Origin: Diplosphaera chodatii
Taxonomy: Eukaryota > Chlorophyta > Trebouxiophyceae > Prasiolales > Stichococcaceae
Assembly: GCA_032358165.1 (NCBI GenBank)
Contig: JAALGY010000023.1
Span: 1,426,001-1,490,000, forward strand
Direction: 5' to 3'
Length of the DNA stretch: 64,000 nucleotides
Below, one piece after another: positions 25,749 to 37,063 of the stretch. How positions within the stretch are numbered: position 1 is the first letter of the stretch; every line of letters begins with the position of its first letter. A model generated the notes under the pieces. The model was not told the DNA's origin. It made no database searches and saw nothing but the letters and a program-made list of their open reading frames with translations. The position numbers and the translations under genes were made by a program.

Positions 25749-27781
25749 TCAAAGATGTTGTCTCAAGAGTGACCTCTGCCTCCTAGCTTCAGCCGTTCTG
25801 TTCACTGCTGGGGCTTCTGCTTCTGTCGCTGCATACTGCTCGATTGGCATGGTGATGGGCTGGCTGATCTGCTTTAGGCACGCTGTTGGCGGGATGCCAT
25901 TCTCAGGCCCGCAGAACTTCGCAGCTGCATGGCTGACGTTGCGCGCCGGGTCCATGGCTGCAAACTGGTAGTACTCCTGCAGCGTCCGGGCATCGCCCAT
26001 GCCGTGCGTCTGCATGCTGGCCGCCAGCGTCTCATTGGGCGGCTGGTGCGACAGGCCCAGCATGAAGCGCACTTTGACCAGCGTGCGCTGCTCCTCGCTC
26101 CACCACAGCTCGTTGTGGTCAGAGTACACACTCTTCCCCTTCTCCCGCTCATAGTGGTGGAAGATCAGGTTCTCTATGGGCGTGAAGATGTCATACCTGC
26201 AAGAGACACAAAGACTCATGACATTGACACACATCATATCCTGAGGTCACAGCTAGCTGTGGACGAGGAAGGCAGCGCAAGCGGTTCCCAGCAAACGGAC
26301 GCTTTCACCGCAGGACCACCTGCTTGCATACAGGTTGCTCACCCATGAGTCCAGAGGCGCGCAGAGTACAGGATCTCCTCGCCGTCGAAAAGGTAGGGCA
26401 GGTGCGCATCGAAGGGCACCTCCCGGAGGATGTGACCAGCATAAAACATGAACCCAGCAGCTGCGAACGGCGTCTGCAGCACAGGGATGACAACCGTGCA
26501 TGTGGACCTCATTCACTGTATGAGGTGATCCCAGGACGTGGCACGAGGAACTCCGGCATACCATAGCGCAATCCAGAACAAGACTGGGCTCTGCGCACGA
26601 CTGCCAATTGCTGAAACTCACCGGTACAAATTGGCCCGGCGGCAGCTGGTTTTCGGCCTCCCACAGGCGCCACACGCCCACGTCCTCCAGGAAGGTGCAG
26701 TTGCAGATGCGGGGCACCTCCCTGTCGTTCAGGTCCTCTGACGATGCTGGGTAGTGGCTCAGCACCACCTGCATCCGGGGGCACCTGGCTCATACGAGGT
26801 CGACTTGGCACACCTACTTCCTGCCTGCTGTTGCACACCTACGTGCTAGCGATATACCAATTGTAACCCTGCATGCTGAGTCACACTTGCTGGCCGCTCA
26901 CCTTCCTGTTGCAGCGCTGCAGCGTGGTGTACATGGTGATCAAGCGGCGATCCCACCCTGGGGCAAACTGCGTGTGGCTGTCGATCTGCAGCACGCTCAG
27001 CACCCAAAAGTCATGTCGCGACCTCGTGCAGTCAGATGTGTGACATGTGCACGCTGACATGGCCCAGCCGCAGCGCGCCTGCATGTAGAAGTCCTCCCCT
27101 TTGTACAGCTCCTGTGCCAGAGCGCGCCCGTAGGTCGGCCCCTTGGCCATGCTGGCATTGATGCTCTGATACTGCACACGGTCCCGCAGCCGGAGGGGCA
27201 GGTGGCCCGTCTGGCACGACTCCCGCTCGCGCCAGTTCTGCTCGCACACGCCCACAAAGACACGCTCCGGCACGTCTGCCTGATCAAACATGTGCTGCAC
27301 CGTGTAGGAGCACTCGTCGTCCCTGCAGGCATGCTCGCCACCCTTCAGCGACAGTTTCAAGACAGTTTTGTGAGGTGCGGACGTATTCCTCCTGCGTCCA
27401 GAACATGCAGCACCACTGCTCCTAAGGCGCCCACTGTACCTGTAGCTCGAGATGGAGACGAAGATCGTCCCTGCGCACAACACGAGTCGCTGCACACTAC
27501 GTCAGTTTGCAAGAAGTCAGGGCCTTGCTCGAGTATAAGAGCCACAGTGCGGCGGATAAGGGACTGATGTCATGTTAACACCCGCTGCGCACCCCCAAAG
27601 TGCGCGATTACAGTGCACCTGTGAGGGACAGGTCCTGTCGCTGGTGCACCACCTCTGTCGGGCCGTGCCAGCCGTGCATCACGTCAGGTGTTCGTGTGAG
27701 CAGGATAAGGGCGCCGGCTGCCATGGCGAGCGCCAGCACAAGCGGCACCGACGCGCGCCGCGCTGCGGGTCTGTGCTTCAT
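25749..27781 (-). CDS. GT60-type polypeptide N-acetylglucosaminyltransferase, type II membrane form
   Basis: Seven exons join in phase to 415 residues: complement 27619-27781, 27440-27470 (31 nt), 27079-27322, 26902-26985, 26622-26768, 26343-26473, 25749-26196. The N-terminus MKHRPAARRA is followed by a signal anchor (SVPLVLALAMAAGALILLT), pointing to the Golgi. Family hallmarks in order: TIFVSISSYRDDECSYTVQ, PERVFVGVCEQN, GPTYGRALAQELYKGEDFYMQ (split by an intron before its end), the metal-site segment IDSHTQFAPGWD, LSHYPASSED, AAAGFMFYAGHILREVPFD, LPYLFDGEEI and ARLWTHGYDIFTPIENL. This is the fold that includes the Dictyostelium Skp1 hydroxyproline GlcNAc transferase, but that enzyme is cytosolic whereas this copy has an anchor, so its acceptor is probably a secretory protein. 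Intron 3 has a GC donor (ATGCAG|GCGCGC). It is convergent with ATM, with stops 282 bp apart. Confidence 0.9.
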
Positions 27782-28424
27782 GGTGGTGGACTTTGCGGTG
27801 GGCTACGGCGCCCGTTCGGGTCTTCAAACCATAGTGATGGCACAACGCGACGCAGACCCTTTTGACCGCTCAAGCACTGGGCGTCTGCGCGACTGAATAC
27901 GGAGCCCCTGATGGAGCAAGAAGGCAACGCCAATTAGGCGAGTGCAACGCCCCCGTGCATCATCGTCACGCCTAGCATTGCGGATGGCACCATCCAGTCC
28001 CAGCCCGCAAGCAGCTTACAGTAGTGCGTACTGCACCTGCTGAAGGCTGTCATCAGTCATCAGCTGGCGTGCACCCCGTTGTCATGACCTCTCTACCCCT
28101 TGTCTTACGTCGAGCACAGGTGCGTGTGTGCTAAGCCACAGGCTGCCGGCTTTCAGTAAGTGGGGGGCCGTCATTGCACATGGTGCGCAATCGTGCTATC
28201 AATCGCGATGCTGTGCGATTTGCGCCTGCCAGGTCAGATAGATATGCATCATCGAGCGGTGTACAACGCCGAGTGCCCAGCGAGACACTTGGTCCGCAAA
28301 GTTGGCGTCAGGCAACAGCGGCCACCTAGAAGACACAGGGAGCGTCAACAGGTGCATTTGCTAATAGCCCCCTTGCACCCCTTGCAAAGAAGTGGCACCA
28401 ACTCTCTGTGAAGCCTGTAGCTAA
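27782..28424. promoter_or_regulatory. divergent upstream region of the GlcNAc transferase and PYRR genes
   Basis: A 643-bp region between outward-facing genes. No supported exon was found. If the PYRR start at 28425 is wrong, its true first exon (transit peptide) would lie here. Confidence 0.4.
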
Positions 28425-31400
28425 ATGCTTGGCATTGCGGCAGGTGGTGGCGAGCAGTCGGAACGGTGCTGGCCCAGACTACCTGTCAGGTGGCTGAATG
28501 TGTTGTTCTTCGTGCAGCATGCTGACTGTCGATGTCTCTTAAGTGGCTTACCTCCCGGCTTGTACATGTTGCTGACCGTGATGTGGCGCAATGCTGCAGC
28601 GCACGACCTTGCATGCATTCAGCGAGCTGCCACGATCGCAGACAGCTCTGCAGGTGAATGCAGACACTCACATGACAGGTCTGTGGGCTCAAGTCGTCAC
28701 CTTGAGTGTGTGGGCTCTAATGGATGGACCTGGATGCAGGCGTCACAGCGCCGCACCCGAATGCTGGGTGTGTGCTGGTCAGCCAGGATGGACGCACGGT
28801 CAGCGAGGCCTTCCAGCGTGCACAGGTGCTATGACGTGCCATGCCGCCGTGTTCACATACAGTCAAACTACTGGCGTCACCCACACTGCTCGGCACGGCA
28901 CGCCAATTTTGGCAGTGTCCTGTGACGCAGGGCACGGTATCTGCGGAGGCGCAGGCTGCTGGCACAGCTAGAGCAGATGCTTCGGGAGGCACAGCATACA
29001 TGAACCTGGAGTCGGGGGACTGCCATGGTGACGATTCTGCCGTGCGCAGCCTGCTGCAAAGCGGCGTGTCACGTGTTGTCATCGGTGAGTTGTCTGATCC
29101 CCTCGGTGTGGCTAATGTGTGTGTGGTCGACTGGTGTTAGTGATCGCTAGTCGCCCATGTCAAGCTTCCCACGCATCACAGAGAGCTGACATCCATGCTG
29201 TTTGGCAACATCAGGCATGCGACATCCGCTCAGCCATCTGCGGGGGCATGCGGTTGGGCTGCTGCGAGCCGCGGGCGTGCGTGTGGATGTGCTGGGCGAG
29301 GTCCGCTGCCGGACAGATGTGCAGGAGCACCTTTTGGCGCAGCAGGCGTGCCTATCTGTCAATGAGGTGAGGCCATGCAGCCTCTGCCTGCGGACGCCAC
29401 TGCCAGAAGCATTGAGCCTCCCGAATGGATCCCACCATGTTGCCCCATCTCTGAGGCATCCTGCGCTCAATGCAGGCATTGCTACATCGAGCGGTGCTGC
29501 AGAAACCCTTTGGCATCCTGAAGTACGCCATGACGCTGGACGGCAAGATTGCGACGTCTATGGGTCATGCGGCCTGGATCAGCAGCCCGCTTTCCCGGCA
29601 GCTCGTGTTTGAGACACGCTCCAGATCAGACGCCGTCGTCGTTGGCGGCCAGACAGTGAGGCCATGTCCTCCTGTCAGCGACCGGCTCAAGGCAGATGCA
29701 ACTGCAAGGGGACAGCATCATCATCGGACGCAAAATGAGCTGTGCTGATGCAGGTGCGGAGGGATAACCCCCGGTTGACAACACGGCGGGAGGGCGGACA
29801 CATGCCCTGCCGCATCGTCATGTCCCGCATCATGGACCTTCCCGAGGTGAGACAACAGTGCCTGCCTGCGCATATTAGCTGTTGCTGCCTCAAGCTGGAC
29901 GGCCTTGCAGCTTGACAAAGATGTGGGGCCATTGCAAGTGTGGTCACCTGCTGTAGGATGCCAACCTGTGGGATGTCTCCTCGGGCGGACCGACCATCGT
30001 CTTCACGCAGAGCGGCGCACGTGCAGACTTTCAGGTACAATGTTCGGAGGTACAATGTTCGGAGGAGGATGCAAAAAGCAATGTGGCATGAGCGTGTGGC
30101 ATGAGCGTGTCTGCTGCGTCTGACTCAGCAGGTTCATGAATGTCTGATCACTGTGCGATGTGCTCCTACAGGCCCGGTTGCGTGATCGCGGTGTGGAGGT
30201 CATAGAGTTCCCCTTCCTCACGCCAGAGCGGGTGGCAGAGTACTGCTATGACCGCGGCTTCCTGCAGGTGTGCTGCAGTGCAGTATGCAATCAGGAACAT
30301 GTTCCGACAGGCTGAGGGGACCCTCTGGTGGCCTGTTGTGGACGGGGTCCCGCCATTGCAACATGGCAACATTTTGCGATGGTACCTTCTGTGCGCTGCT
30401 GCAGCCCAGCTCTCACACTCTGTGCAGGTGCTGTGGGAGTGCGGCGGCACGCTGGCGGCACCAGCCATCACGGGCGCAACCATCCACAAGGCCATGGCGT
30501 TCATCGCGCCCAAGCTGGTGGGCGGCGTGCGCGCCCCCACCCCCGTCGGCGAGCTGGGCAATGTGGAGATGACGCAGGTGAGCTTGAGCACCTTTGCGCA
30601 ACTTGGTCGTCAGCGAGTGCCTTTTCTCCTCCAGAGCAGGGTGCGGCTCGCAACCCTCTTGGCGCACGGGTCCTGCTGGGGTGTGGCTGAGGTGTTGCCC
30701 CTTCTGCCTGGTCAGCGCCTGAGACGAGCAGCTGGTGTGTGGTGTCACTAAACTACTACTACACTAAACTGCTACTCCTGATGTGGCGATGCAGGCACAG
30801 CAGCTGGTGGAGACAGAGTGGCGGCCGATCGGGCCGGACATGCTGCTCACGGGGTACATGCCGGCAGCGGGTGGCCTGTGGGGCCTGCACCAGCGGCTGT
30901 GCGCCAGTGACGAGGCGTCGCAGGTGGTGCTGCCGCCTGCTGGAGCGCTGCCCGAGTACCAGGACGTCCAGCAGGGCCAGGACGCGCCCAGCAGCCCGCG
31001 TCAGCATGCAGAGCAGGAGCTGCTGCGACGCCGGCAGAAGCTGGAACAGGTGGGTGCTGCGCAAGCCCTGCACAATGCAGCTGGCTTGCACATGACCACC
31101 AAGCACCTTCACTTGCATACGAACGCCCTTGCTCACATGAAACCATTCTGCACCCTTATTTCCCTCATCACCATTGTGGTTCATTTTGCAGGATGCAGTG
31201 AAGTTCTACAAGCCCTGGGACCGCAATGGTGCCCTGTCCAACTTCTCCCCCCACACCATCTCAGTGCCGAGTCCAGACGGCAGCGTCCAGCAGTGGGCCA
31301 GCGTGGAACATTTCTACCAAGCTCACAAGTTTGTGGGCAGCCCGCAGCCCAAGGCCACTGCCCTGGCGCAGGTACCCAGCTGTGCAGGCGTACTGCATGA

Positions 31401-32216
31401 CACGGTGTTTGCAAGATTAATCCGCGTGGCTCGGCAGCACGCTGGACATTGCCATCTCGTCATTGTCATCTCGTGTCAGGCCACTGCTCCACTCCTCAAG
31501 TTGATTTTTCCATGCAACATCAGGACATTCAGCAGGCAGCCAGTCCCGAGGAGGCGGCAAGGCTGGGCCGCTCTGCACAGCGTAGCCAACCGCAGCTGGT
31601 GCGCTCTTGCATGTTGCAGCACCTTCATGCAAGCGGGCATGCCTCACCATTGGCTGAATGAATTGGCAGGGGTCTGCTGCGGAGCACGACGCGAGGTCTG
31701 GACACCCTGTGCTGCAGGTGCGGCCCGACTGGGACGCCGCCAAGCTGGGCGTGATGCGGGTGGCGCTCGCCGCCAAGTTCCGGCAGCACGAGGGGCCGCG
31801 CGCGATGCTGCTTGCGACCGCCGCCAGCAAGCACGGCCCTCAGCAGGTTGACCTTGTTGTGTCACACACCTGCACGTAACCAGTGCACGCTGTACCCAGG
31901 TTGCACGGGGTACGCTGCGAGCCTTTTTGGTGGCTTATGTTGGCTGGCAGAGCCCGGAGCTCGTGACCATTTTGTGGACCTCACAGCTGCTGCTTTACTC
32001 CTGGTGCAGCTGATGGAGAACAGCACGCATGACTTCTTTTGGGGCGGCGGCTGGGATGGCAGCGGGCAGAACCACCTGGGCCGCATGCTCATGGAGCTGC
32101 GAGATCAGCTGTTGCAGGAAACCAGCGTTACAGCAGAGCAGCACCACCATGCAGCTGGTGGCCAGAGCCAGAGGGCGATGCTCGACTCGACAGTTCAGCA
32201 GCCTGCCAGCGTGTGA
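28425..32216 (+). CDS. plant-type riboflavin biosynthesis protein PYRR: degenerate deaminase, RibD reductase and NADAR (COG3236) domains
   Basis: Fourteen exons join in phase to 687 residues: 28425-28653, 28740-28825, 28931-29084, 29215-29366, 29476-29655, 29754-29846, 29957-30034, 30172-30267, 30428-30577, 30795-31049, 31192-31371, 31524-31598, 31718-31846, 32010-32216. Residues 65-210 are a pyrimidine-deaminase fold (APHPNAGCVLVSQDGRTV, TAYMNLE) that has lost its zinc ligands: the usual HAE reads SAE and the usual LEPC reads LESG. Residues 210-410 are an intact reductase domain (KPFGILKYAMTLDGKIATS, DNPRLTTR, LWECGGTLAAPAI). Residues 492-665 are a YbiA/NADAR domain (WDRNGALSNFSPHTI, ASVEHFYQAHKF, FFWGGGWDGSGQNHLGRML). 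This is the plastidial plant PYRR layout, where the reductase makes the ribitylaminopyrimidine and the third domain removes damaged early intermediates. The 5' end is the least certain part: the frame is open from ATG 28425, but the leader is not a typical transit peptide. Confidence 0.92.
30035..30064 (+). repeat. 15-bp tandem duplication starting exactly at an intron donor
   Basis: The unit GTACAATGTTCGGAG occurs twice head to tail (30035-30049, 30050-30064) immediately after PYRR exon 29957-30034, so the 5' splice-site GTACAATG is duplicated. The second copy follows GGAG rather than the normal TTTCAG. Confidence 0.8.
30083..30108 (+). repeat. 13-bp tandem duplication in the same PYRR intron
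   Basis: The unit GTGGCATGAGCGT is repeated twice (30083-30095, 30096-30108). Together with the duplication at 30035-30064 it makes up about 40 percent of this 137-bp intron. Confidence 0.8.
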
Positions 32217-32479
32217 ACGATAGGTTTCAGCTCCAGCTCTTGCGTGAGCAATGGGGTCACGCAGTGTACCTACAGTTGCTTGGCAGCACATCAACTAGCA
32301 GTTTTGGGTCGTAGGGGGTTGGTATGTTGTGTGCAGGCTACTTCAGATGTCGTGACACGGTTGGTAGGTGGTGCATGCAGCCTTAGGCAGGTGTCCATAT
32401 CTAGTAAGACATCGAGGATGAACGCCAAAAGGGGACATGAAGCTGTCAGTAATATCAGACGCTGATACCATCCACTGAT

Positions 32480-35400
32480 TCAAGTGAACACATCGCCGCT
32501 GCCGCCGTCAGTCTGTGCTGGAAACATGTCGAAAGACAAGTTGGAACTGGGGTCCAGCGGAGAGTTCCCCGCACTGTCTGCAACATCTTCCAGCCTCCTC
32601 AACTCCTCCCGCGCTTGCCTGCAGATACCAAAGATCGACTGTGGTGCTGCAGGCCATGCATCATACAAGGCCCATCGGGCCTTGGTCGCTGGGGCCACAA
32701 GTATAGACCCTGCGAAACTAGCGAACCCAGCACTGAACCACTGCTGAAACAGCAAGGCCAGCGAAGCCAGCAACCAAAGCAGCGAAACCAGCAGAACCCA
32801 GCACACGTACACACACGCTTTCGCTGGCCACTCGGCGTGGGGCGGCACCTGTTGGCGGGCTCCAGGCTGACGACCTGCTTGAAGTCGATGCGCGCGGCGG
32901 CGAACTTCTTGAGGCCCAGGCGCGCGGTGCCGCGGCGCAGCAGCGTCTTGGGGTTCAGCACCGGCGCCTCCAGCCGCAGCGCCGCATCCGCATCCTGCTC
33001 CGCCTGCCCAAACTCCATGACCTGCACAGACAGTCTTCCGACGCTCATCTCGGCTGTCTGTCTCACATCAGTGCTCGGCGCCTCCTCCGCTCTGTGCAAG
33101 CCATGCAACCAGCGTCACATGACTGACGCCACCGGGCCTGCCATGCGTTCGATTTGCAATACTGCACCCTGGCAACCACAATTTGAGCGTCTGATACTAC
33201 GCAGCGTCTGTGGTCTCCTGGTGATCTTCCACAGACGCTAGGACACTCCCCGACCTTGAGGGCGGCCATGGCGCGGTTGGAGTGGTACACCGGGTTCTCG
33301 GGGTCGTGCTGGATAGCGAGGCTGTACGCCTGGAAGGCCGCCCAGTAGTCGCCGCCCTTGAACACCCGGTTGCCCTCGTCCTTTGCAGCCTGCATTTGTT
33401 GCAGGCACAACAGCAGCTCCGATGTGCACAGTGCAGTTTACCGCACGCGCCAATACGTGCGTGCGGACTACGCTGGGCACCATGCAAGCAGCACACGTTC
33501 AGTCTAACCTGCAAGTTCACGAGCGGTCAGCATTGTGGGGGCCATCCTCCTAAGTTAGGAATCACAGGTCACCTGTGCGAGGCGCTGCGCCTCGGAGGCC
33601 GGCTCTGGGCTGCCGCTACTGTCCCTGCTGGGCGACGCCGCGCCTGCCGCACCCGCGCTGCCACCAGCTTGAGCGCTGCCTTTGCCGCCGCTGGCGGCTG
33701 TGCTGGATGAGGCCTACCGAACAAGAAAACGAACAGCTTCAGCCAGCGTGCAAACACAACAGTCAGGCTGTGGTGGTGCCAGCGTTGCAACAGCAGAACC
33801 GAGCTGCAGGGATGCAGATGAGTTTCGGGGAAGATGTAGACAGCATGCTTGCCTGCTGCTGCTGCTGCTTGCCACTGTCGTGGGCTGCGATCTCTGTCGC
33901 GCTGCGCTGTATCAGTGGCGCCAGCTTGCTGGCAATATGCAGCAGCTGCATGTCAGAGCGGGGCATTCCCAACAACGCAATCGCCAGCGGCGGGTGGTCT
34001 GGAATGCTGACTGGGATGACCACCTGCAGGGATAAGTGGTCCTCAGAGCACGAAGCACCAGCAACGAACTGGTCAGATAGCTGAGCGTCTACACCACTGC
34101 GCAAAAGCAGCTCCTTGCATATATACCTGGCCAGTCCAGGGGGCTCAGAACAACAACAGGTTCACAAACAGCCGCAAGGGTGGGGATTGTCGGGGCAACC
34201 CACGAGTGGCGCCCACCTGGGGCGCGCCGGTGAGCGCGGCCAGGGCGGTCAGCTGCAGCACGCGGTCCTCGAAGGCGTGCAGGGCCTCCTGGGAGGCGTC
34301 GCGCCGCGGGGCCCCCCCCGGCAGCCCGGGCAGCGCCACCACCACGCCCCCCGCGCACGCCCGCTGCACCGCCTCCCGCGCCTGCCCCGCCACCTCCCTC
34401 GCCGCCGCAACGCTCTCCTCCGACACCTGCGCGCCCAGGTAGGCCGGCTGGCTGCCCGGCAGGCGTAGGCAACCGGCACACAGGCAGCTGGCCGCTGACT
34501 GCGCCACCACCATGCCATGCCACATGTTCTCACTGTCAGCCTGCCCCTGCGCAGACACACCACACCACTCGTCCCTGGAACCTTGCACCGATGGTGGTGC
34601 CCTGCTGACACATGGCCTACACATGTACACCAGCGGGCCGCGCCTGCTCCTTGTCGTCCACGCGGCCCGGGCGGGCGCGCTGCAGCTCCGCCACCTGCAG
34701 CGCCTCGGCCGCGTCCACCAGCGCGTCCAGCACCGTGGTGTCCTCGTCCACGCGGAAGTGCGCCAGCGCGGGCACCTTCTCCGCCAGGAACACGCACAGC
34801 GGCACCTGCCCGGCGGCCGCGCGACGCAGTCAAGCATGTGGTGGGCCGTGCAGCACGACCGACTCGTGCCATGCAGCACGCCGGTGGTCACGATGGCCAG
34901 TGGCTGGTCGGAAGGTGGCCTGCACCCCACCTTGTGCACCAGCTCCTCGCCGGCCCAGCCGCGGGCGGCCGCCTGCAGCGCGGCGTACGCGACGGCCATC
35001 TCCGCATCGCACCCCGCAAACAGGTCCTTGCTGATGATGATGCGGATCATGTCCCCCTTGCCGGCCTTGCCTGCAGGTGCATGTGGGGGTTGTCAGATGG
35101 TGCGAGCCTTGCAAAGGGCGCAACAGGGTAGGTCAGCAGCGACGGCGCCCGAGGCCCACCTGGCAGCTGTAGCGCAGCACCGACATGCTGCAGGGTTTCC
35201 ACATCCCGGGCAGTCCAGGCAACAGCCTCCAGGCTGGGCGTCACGCTGACGATGCCCTGCGGTGACACCGCACCTGCCGATGCACGGAAGCCGTAGGTGC
35301 CGCAGCAGGCGGCAGCCACCTGCAGACGACGTGCACCACCTGACAAAAGACGGCGGAGCAGGCGCTGCCATGGTGCAGCACGGTGTTGCACAGCATGCAG

Positions 35401-36586
35401 GTGCAAAGGCAGGCAGGCAGCATGGGTTAACCATTTGGCATTACACCCTAGCTGGTCACATTGCATGCATGGCTCACCCTGATGCCAGCAAGATGGTCCA
35501 CACCAAGAGCAAACTGCACATCGCCAGCCGCCACTGCAGAGGCGCAGCCTGCGCCGACGCCACCGGTGACATAATCTGGAGCCGCAGGGTTGTGCGGCAT
35601 GTCCTCTGTCGTGCCTAGGAGCCTGCCAAGGAGCATTGCAAATTGCAACAACTGCCGCATCTGATGTAGCCATCACGACGATGTAGCCTGCCATGGTGTC
35701 TGAGGATCAAATGTAACGATGTCTGCGAGTGTGCAAGTGAACCCCACCCTAGGTTGAGGTCTGGCGTCGCTGCCTTTGCTGCGCCCTCAGCGCCGGCCTG
35801 CTGCAGCGCGGTGAGGACTGGCGCCGTCTGCTGTGCAGGTGCCGCATCGCCGTTGCCCGTGGCGCTCCTGCTCACGCCCTCAATGTCGAAACTGTGCGGC
35901 AGAGACGCACCAGGTGTTTGCCTGGCGCTGACGTCGATGGTCCTGTCACCAGCCACGTCAACAGCAGTTGTATGCCTGACGACAGGCATGGCGCAGGCAC
36001 AACTAGCTCACTTGTCGGCGATGGCGAAGGTCGTGCCGGCAAGGGGCTGGGGAGCGGCTGGCGGTGGCTGCGGGGGCGCTGCAGGCAGCTGGTCAAGCCT
36101 GCCGACCAGCGCGGGCGCAGCCGCGGCGTGCCTTGTGGGCGCCACCGGCTTCCTGGTGCGCCGCCGCAACAGCTGCCAGAGCACCCAGCTGCCCGCTGCC
36201 ACTGCTGCGAAGATCGCCAGCGGCCCAAGGGCGTCACCCAGGCCGTCCTGCTGCTGCCGCCGCCGACGCTCGGCTGGCTGCTGCGGCTTGGTTTGCCGGC
36301 GCCGAGGCCTCGCTGCTGCATTGGACACGAATGCCTCTGCTCCGCCCTCATGTCTGCGCACATCATCTGCCAATGCTGTTTCTGAATCGCCCTCTGCAAC
36401 TGCCTCCGCTGTCAGTGCACTGCTGGCTGCGCCCACATCACCAGCTTCCGCGTCGGGGCTGGCATCATGTTCGACCGGGCTGGAGCCTGTGTCATCCTCC
36501 GGCTCATCTGGTATAGGTTGCGGATGTACCACGTTGGATGGGATCGGCGGCATGGTGGAGCGCCCTGGATGCAGCAGCGCTGTCAA
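32480..36586 (-). CDS. TOC64: TOC64/OM64-type organelle import receptor: membrane anchor, inactive amidase domain, three TPRs
   Basis: Twelve exons join in phase to 776 residues: complement 36012-36586, 35748-35891, 35478-35622, 35160-35319, 34931-35070, 34629-34805, 34217-34447, 33853-34023, 33573-33713, 33255-33389, 32849-33021, 32480-32618. TOC64 proteins sit in the outer chloroplast or mitochondrial membrane and dock Hsp90/Hsp70-bound preproteins. Residues 1-118 are acidic then Arg-rich, residues 119-140 form a membrane helix, and residues 185-580 are amidase-like (PLAGTTFAIADNFDIEGV, NPAAPDYVTGGVGAGCASA, AAGDVQFALGVD). The amidase triad is gone: Lys is Ala, and the serine positions read V/G/A and Cys. 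Residues 629-740 are TPRs with the carboxylate-clamp residues kept (KDEGN, SNRA, KTLLRRGTAR). A short polyQ run precedes a GC donor at 33852. The junction 34629/34447 is the least certain. MPPIP (36553) is an alternative start. Confidence 0.9.
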
Positions 36587-37063
36587 GGCTTGATGTCACC
36601 AGCCACGCTGTTGACCAGCTGGTCAGGCAAAGCGCTAGGATGCTCTGTATGGTGCGCGCTGGTGCCAGACAATCAAGATCGAGGCGGTGCTATGGGGAAG
36701 GTGACTCGATGCTCATGCAACAGCATGGATCCTGCGGCACCCGGCGAGATCACGACACTCAGCCGTTGATACAGATACGTTGTAGGATATACCATACAAC
36801 CTGCAACCTTGATACTGCAGCTTGTTGCCACCTAGGCAACGGTGTCCCGATACAAGGATACATGCAAGTTAGCGCATGTTAGTGGAGTTAATCCTAATCC
36901 TCATTTCGATGCAAGGCGCTCCTGCTTCAGGACATAGCCGTGTCTGCACTGACGAGAGTGGCCTACACTGACTTTCAGTCCTTGACCTGTACCAAGCGGC
37001 AACCGCAGCGTAATCCGTGCGAGGTTGAAGGCGTTCATCGACCAGGTCTTGGGGTTTGGTGCC
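36587..37063. promoter_or_regulatory. divergent upstream region of TOC64 and Rab7
   Basis: A 477-bp stretch between two outward-facing ATGs with no supported exon. It is more AT-rich between about 36760 and 36910 than the flanking coding DNA, as expected of a promoter, but no named element was recognised. Confidence 0.4.

Noticed and set aside
35754..36593. Plus-strand frame of 279 codons across the TOC64 N-terminus
   Set aside because: Ser/Cys/Ala-rich shadow frame; the minus-strand frame joins in phase to the amidase and TPR exons.
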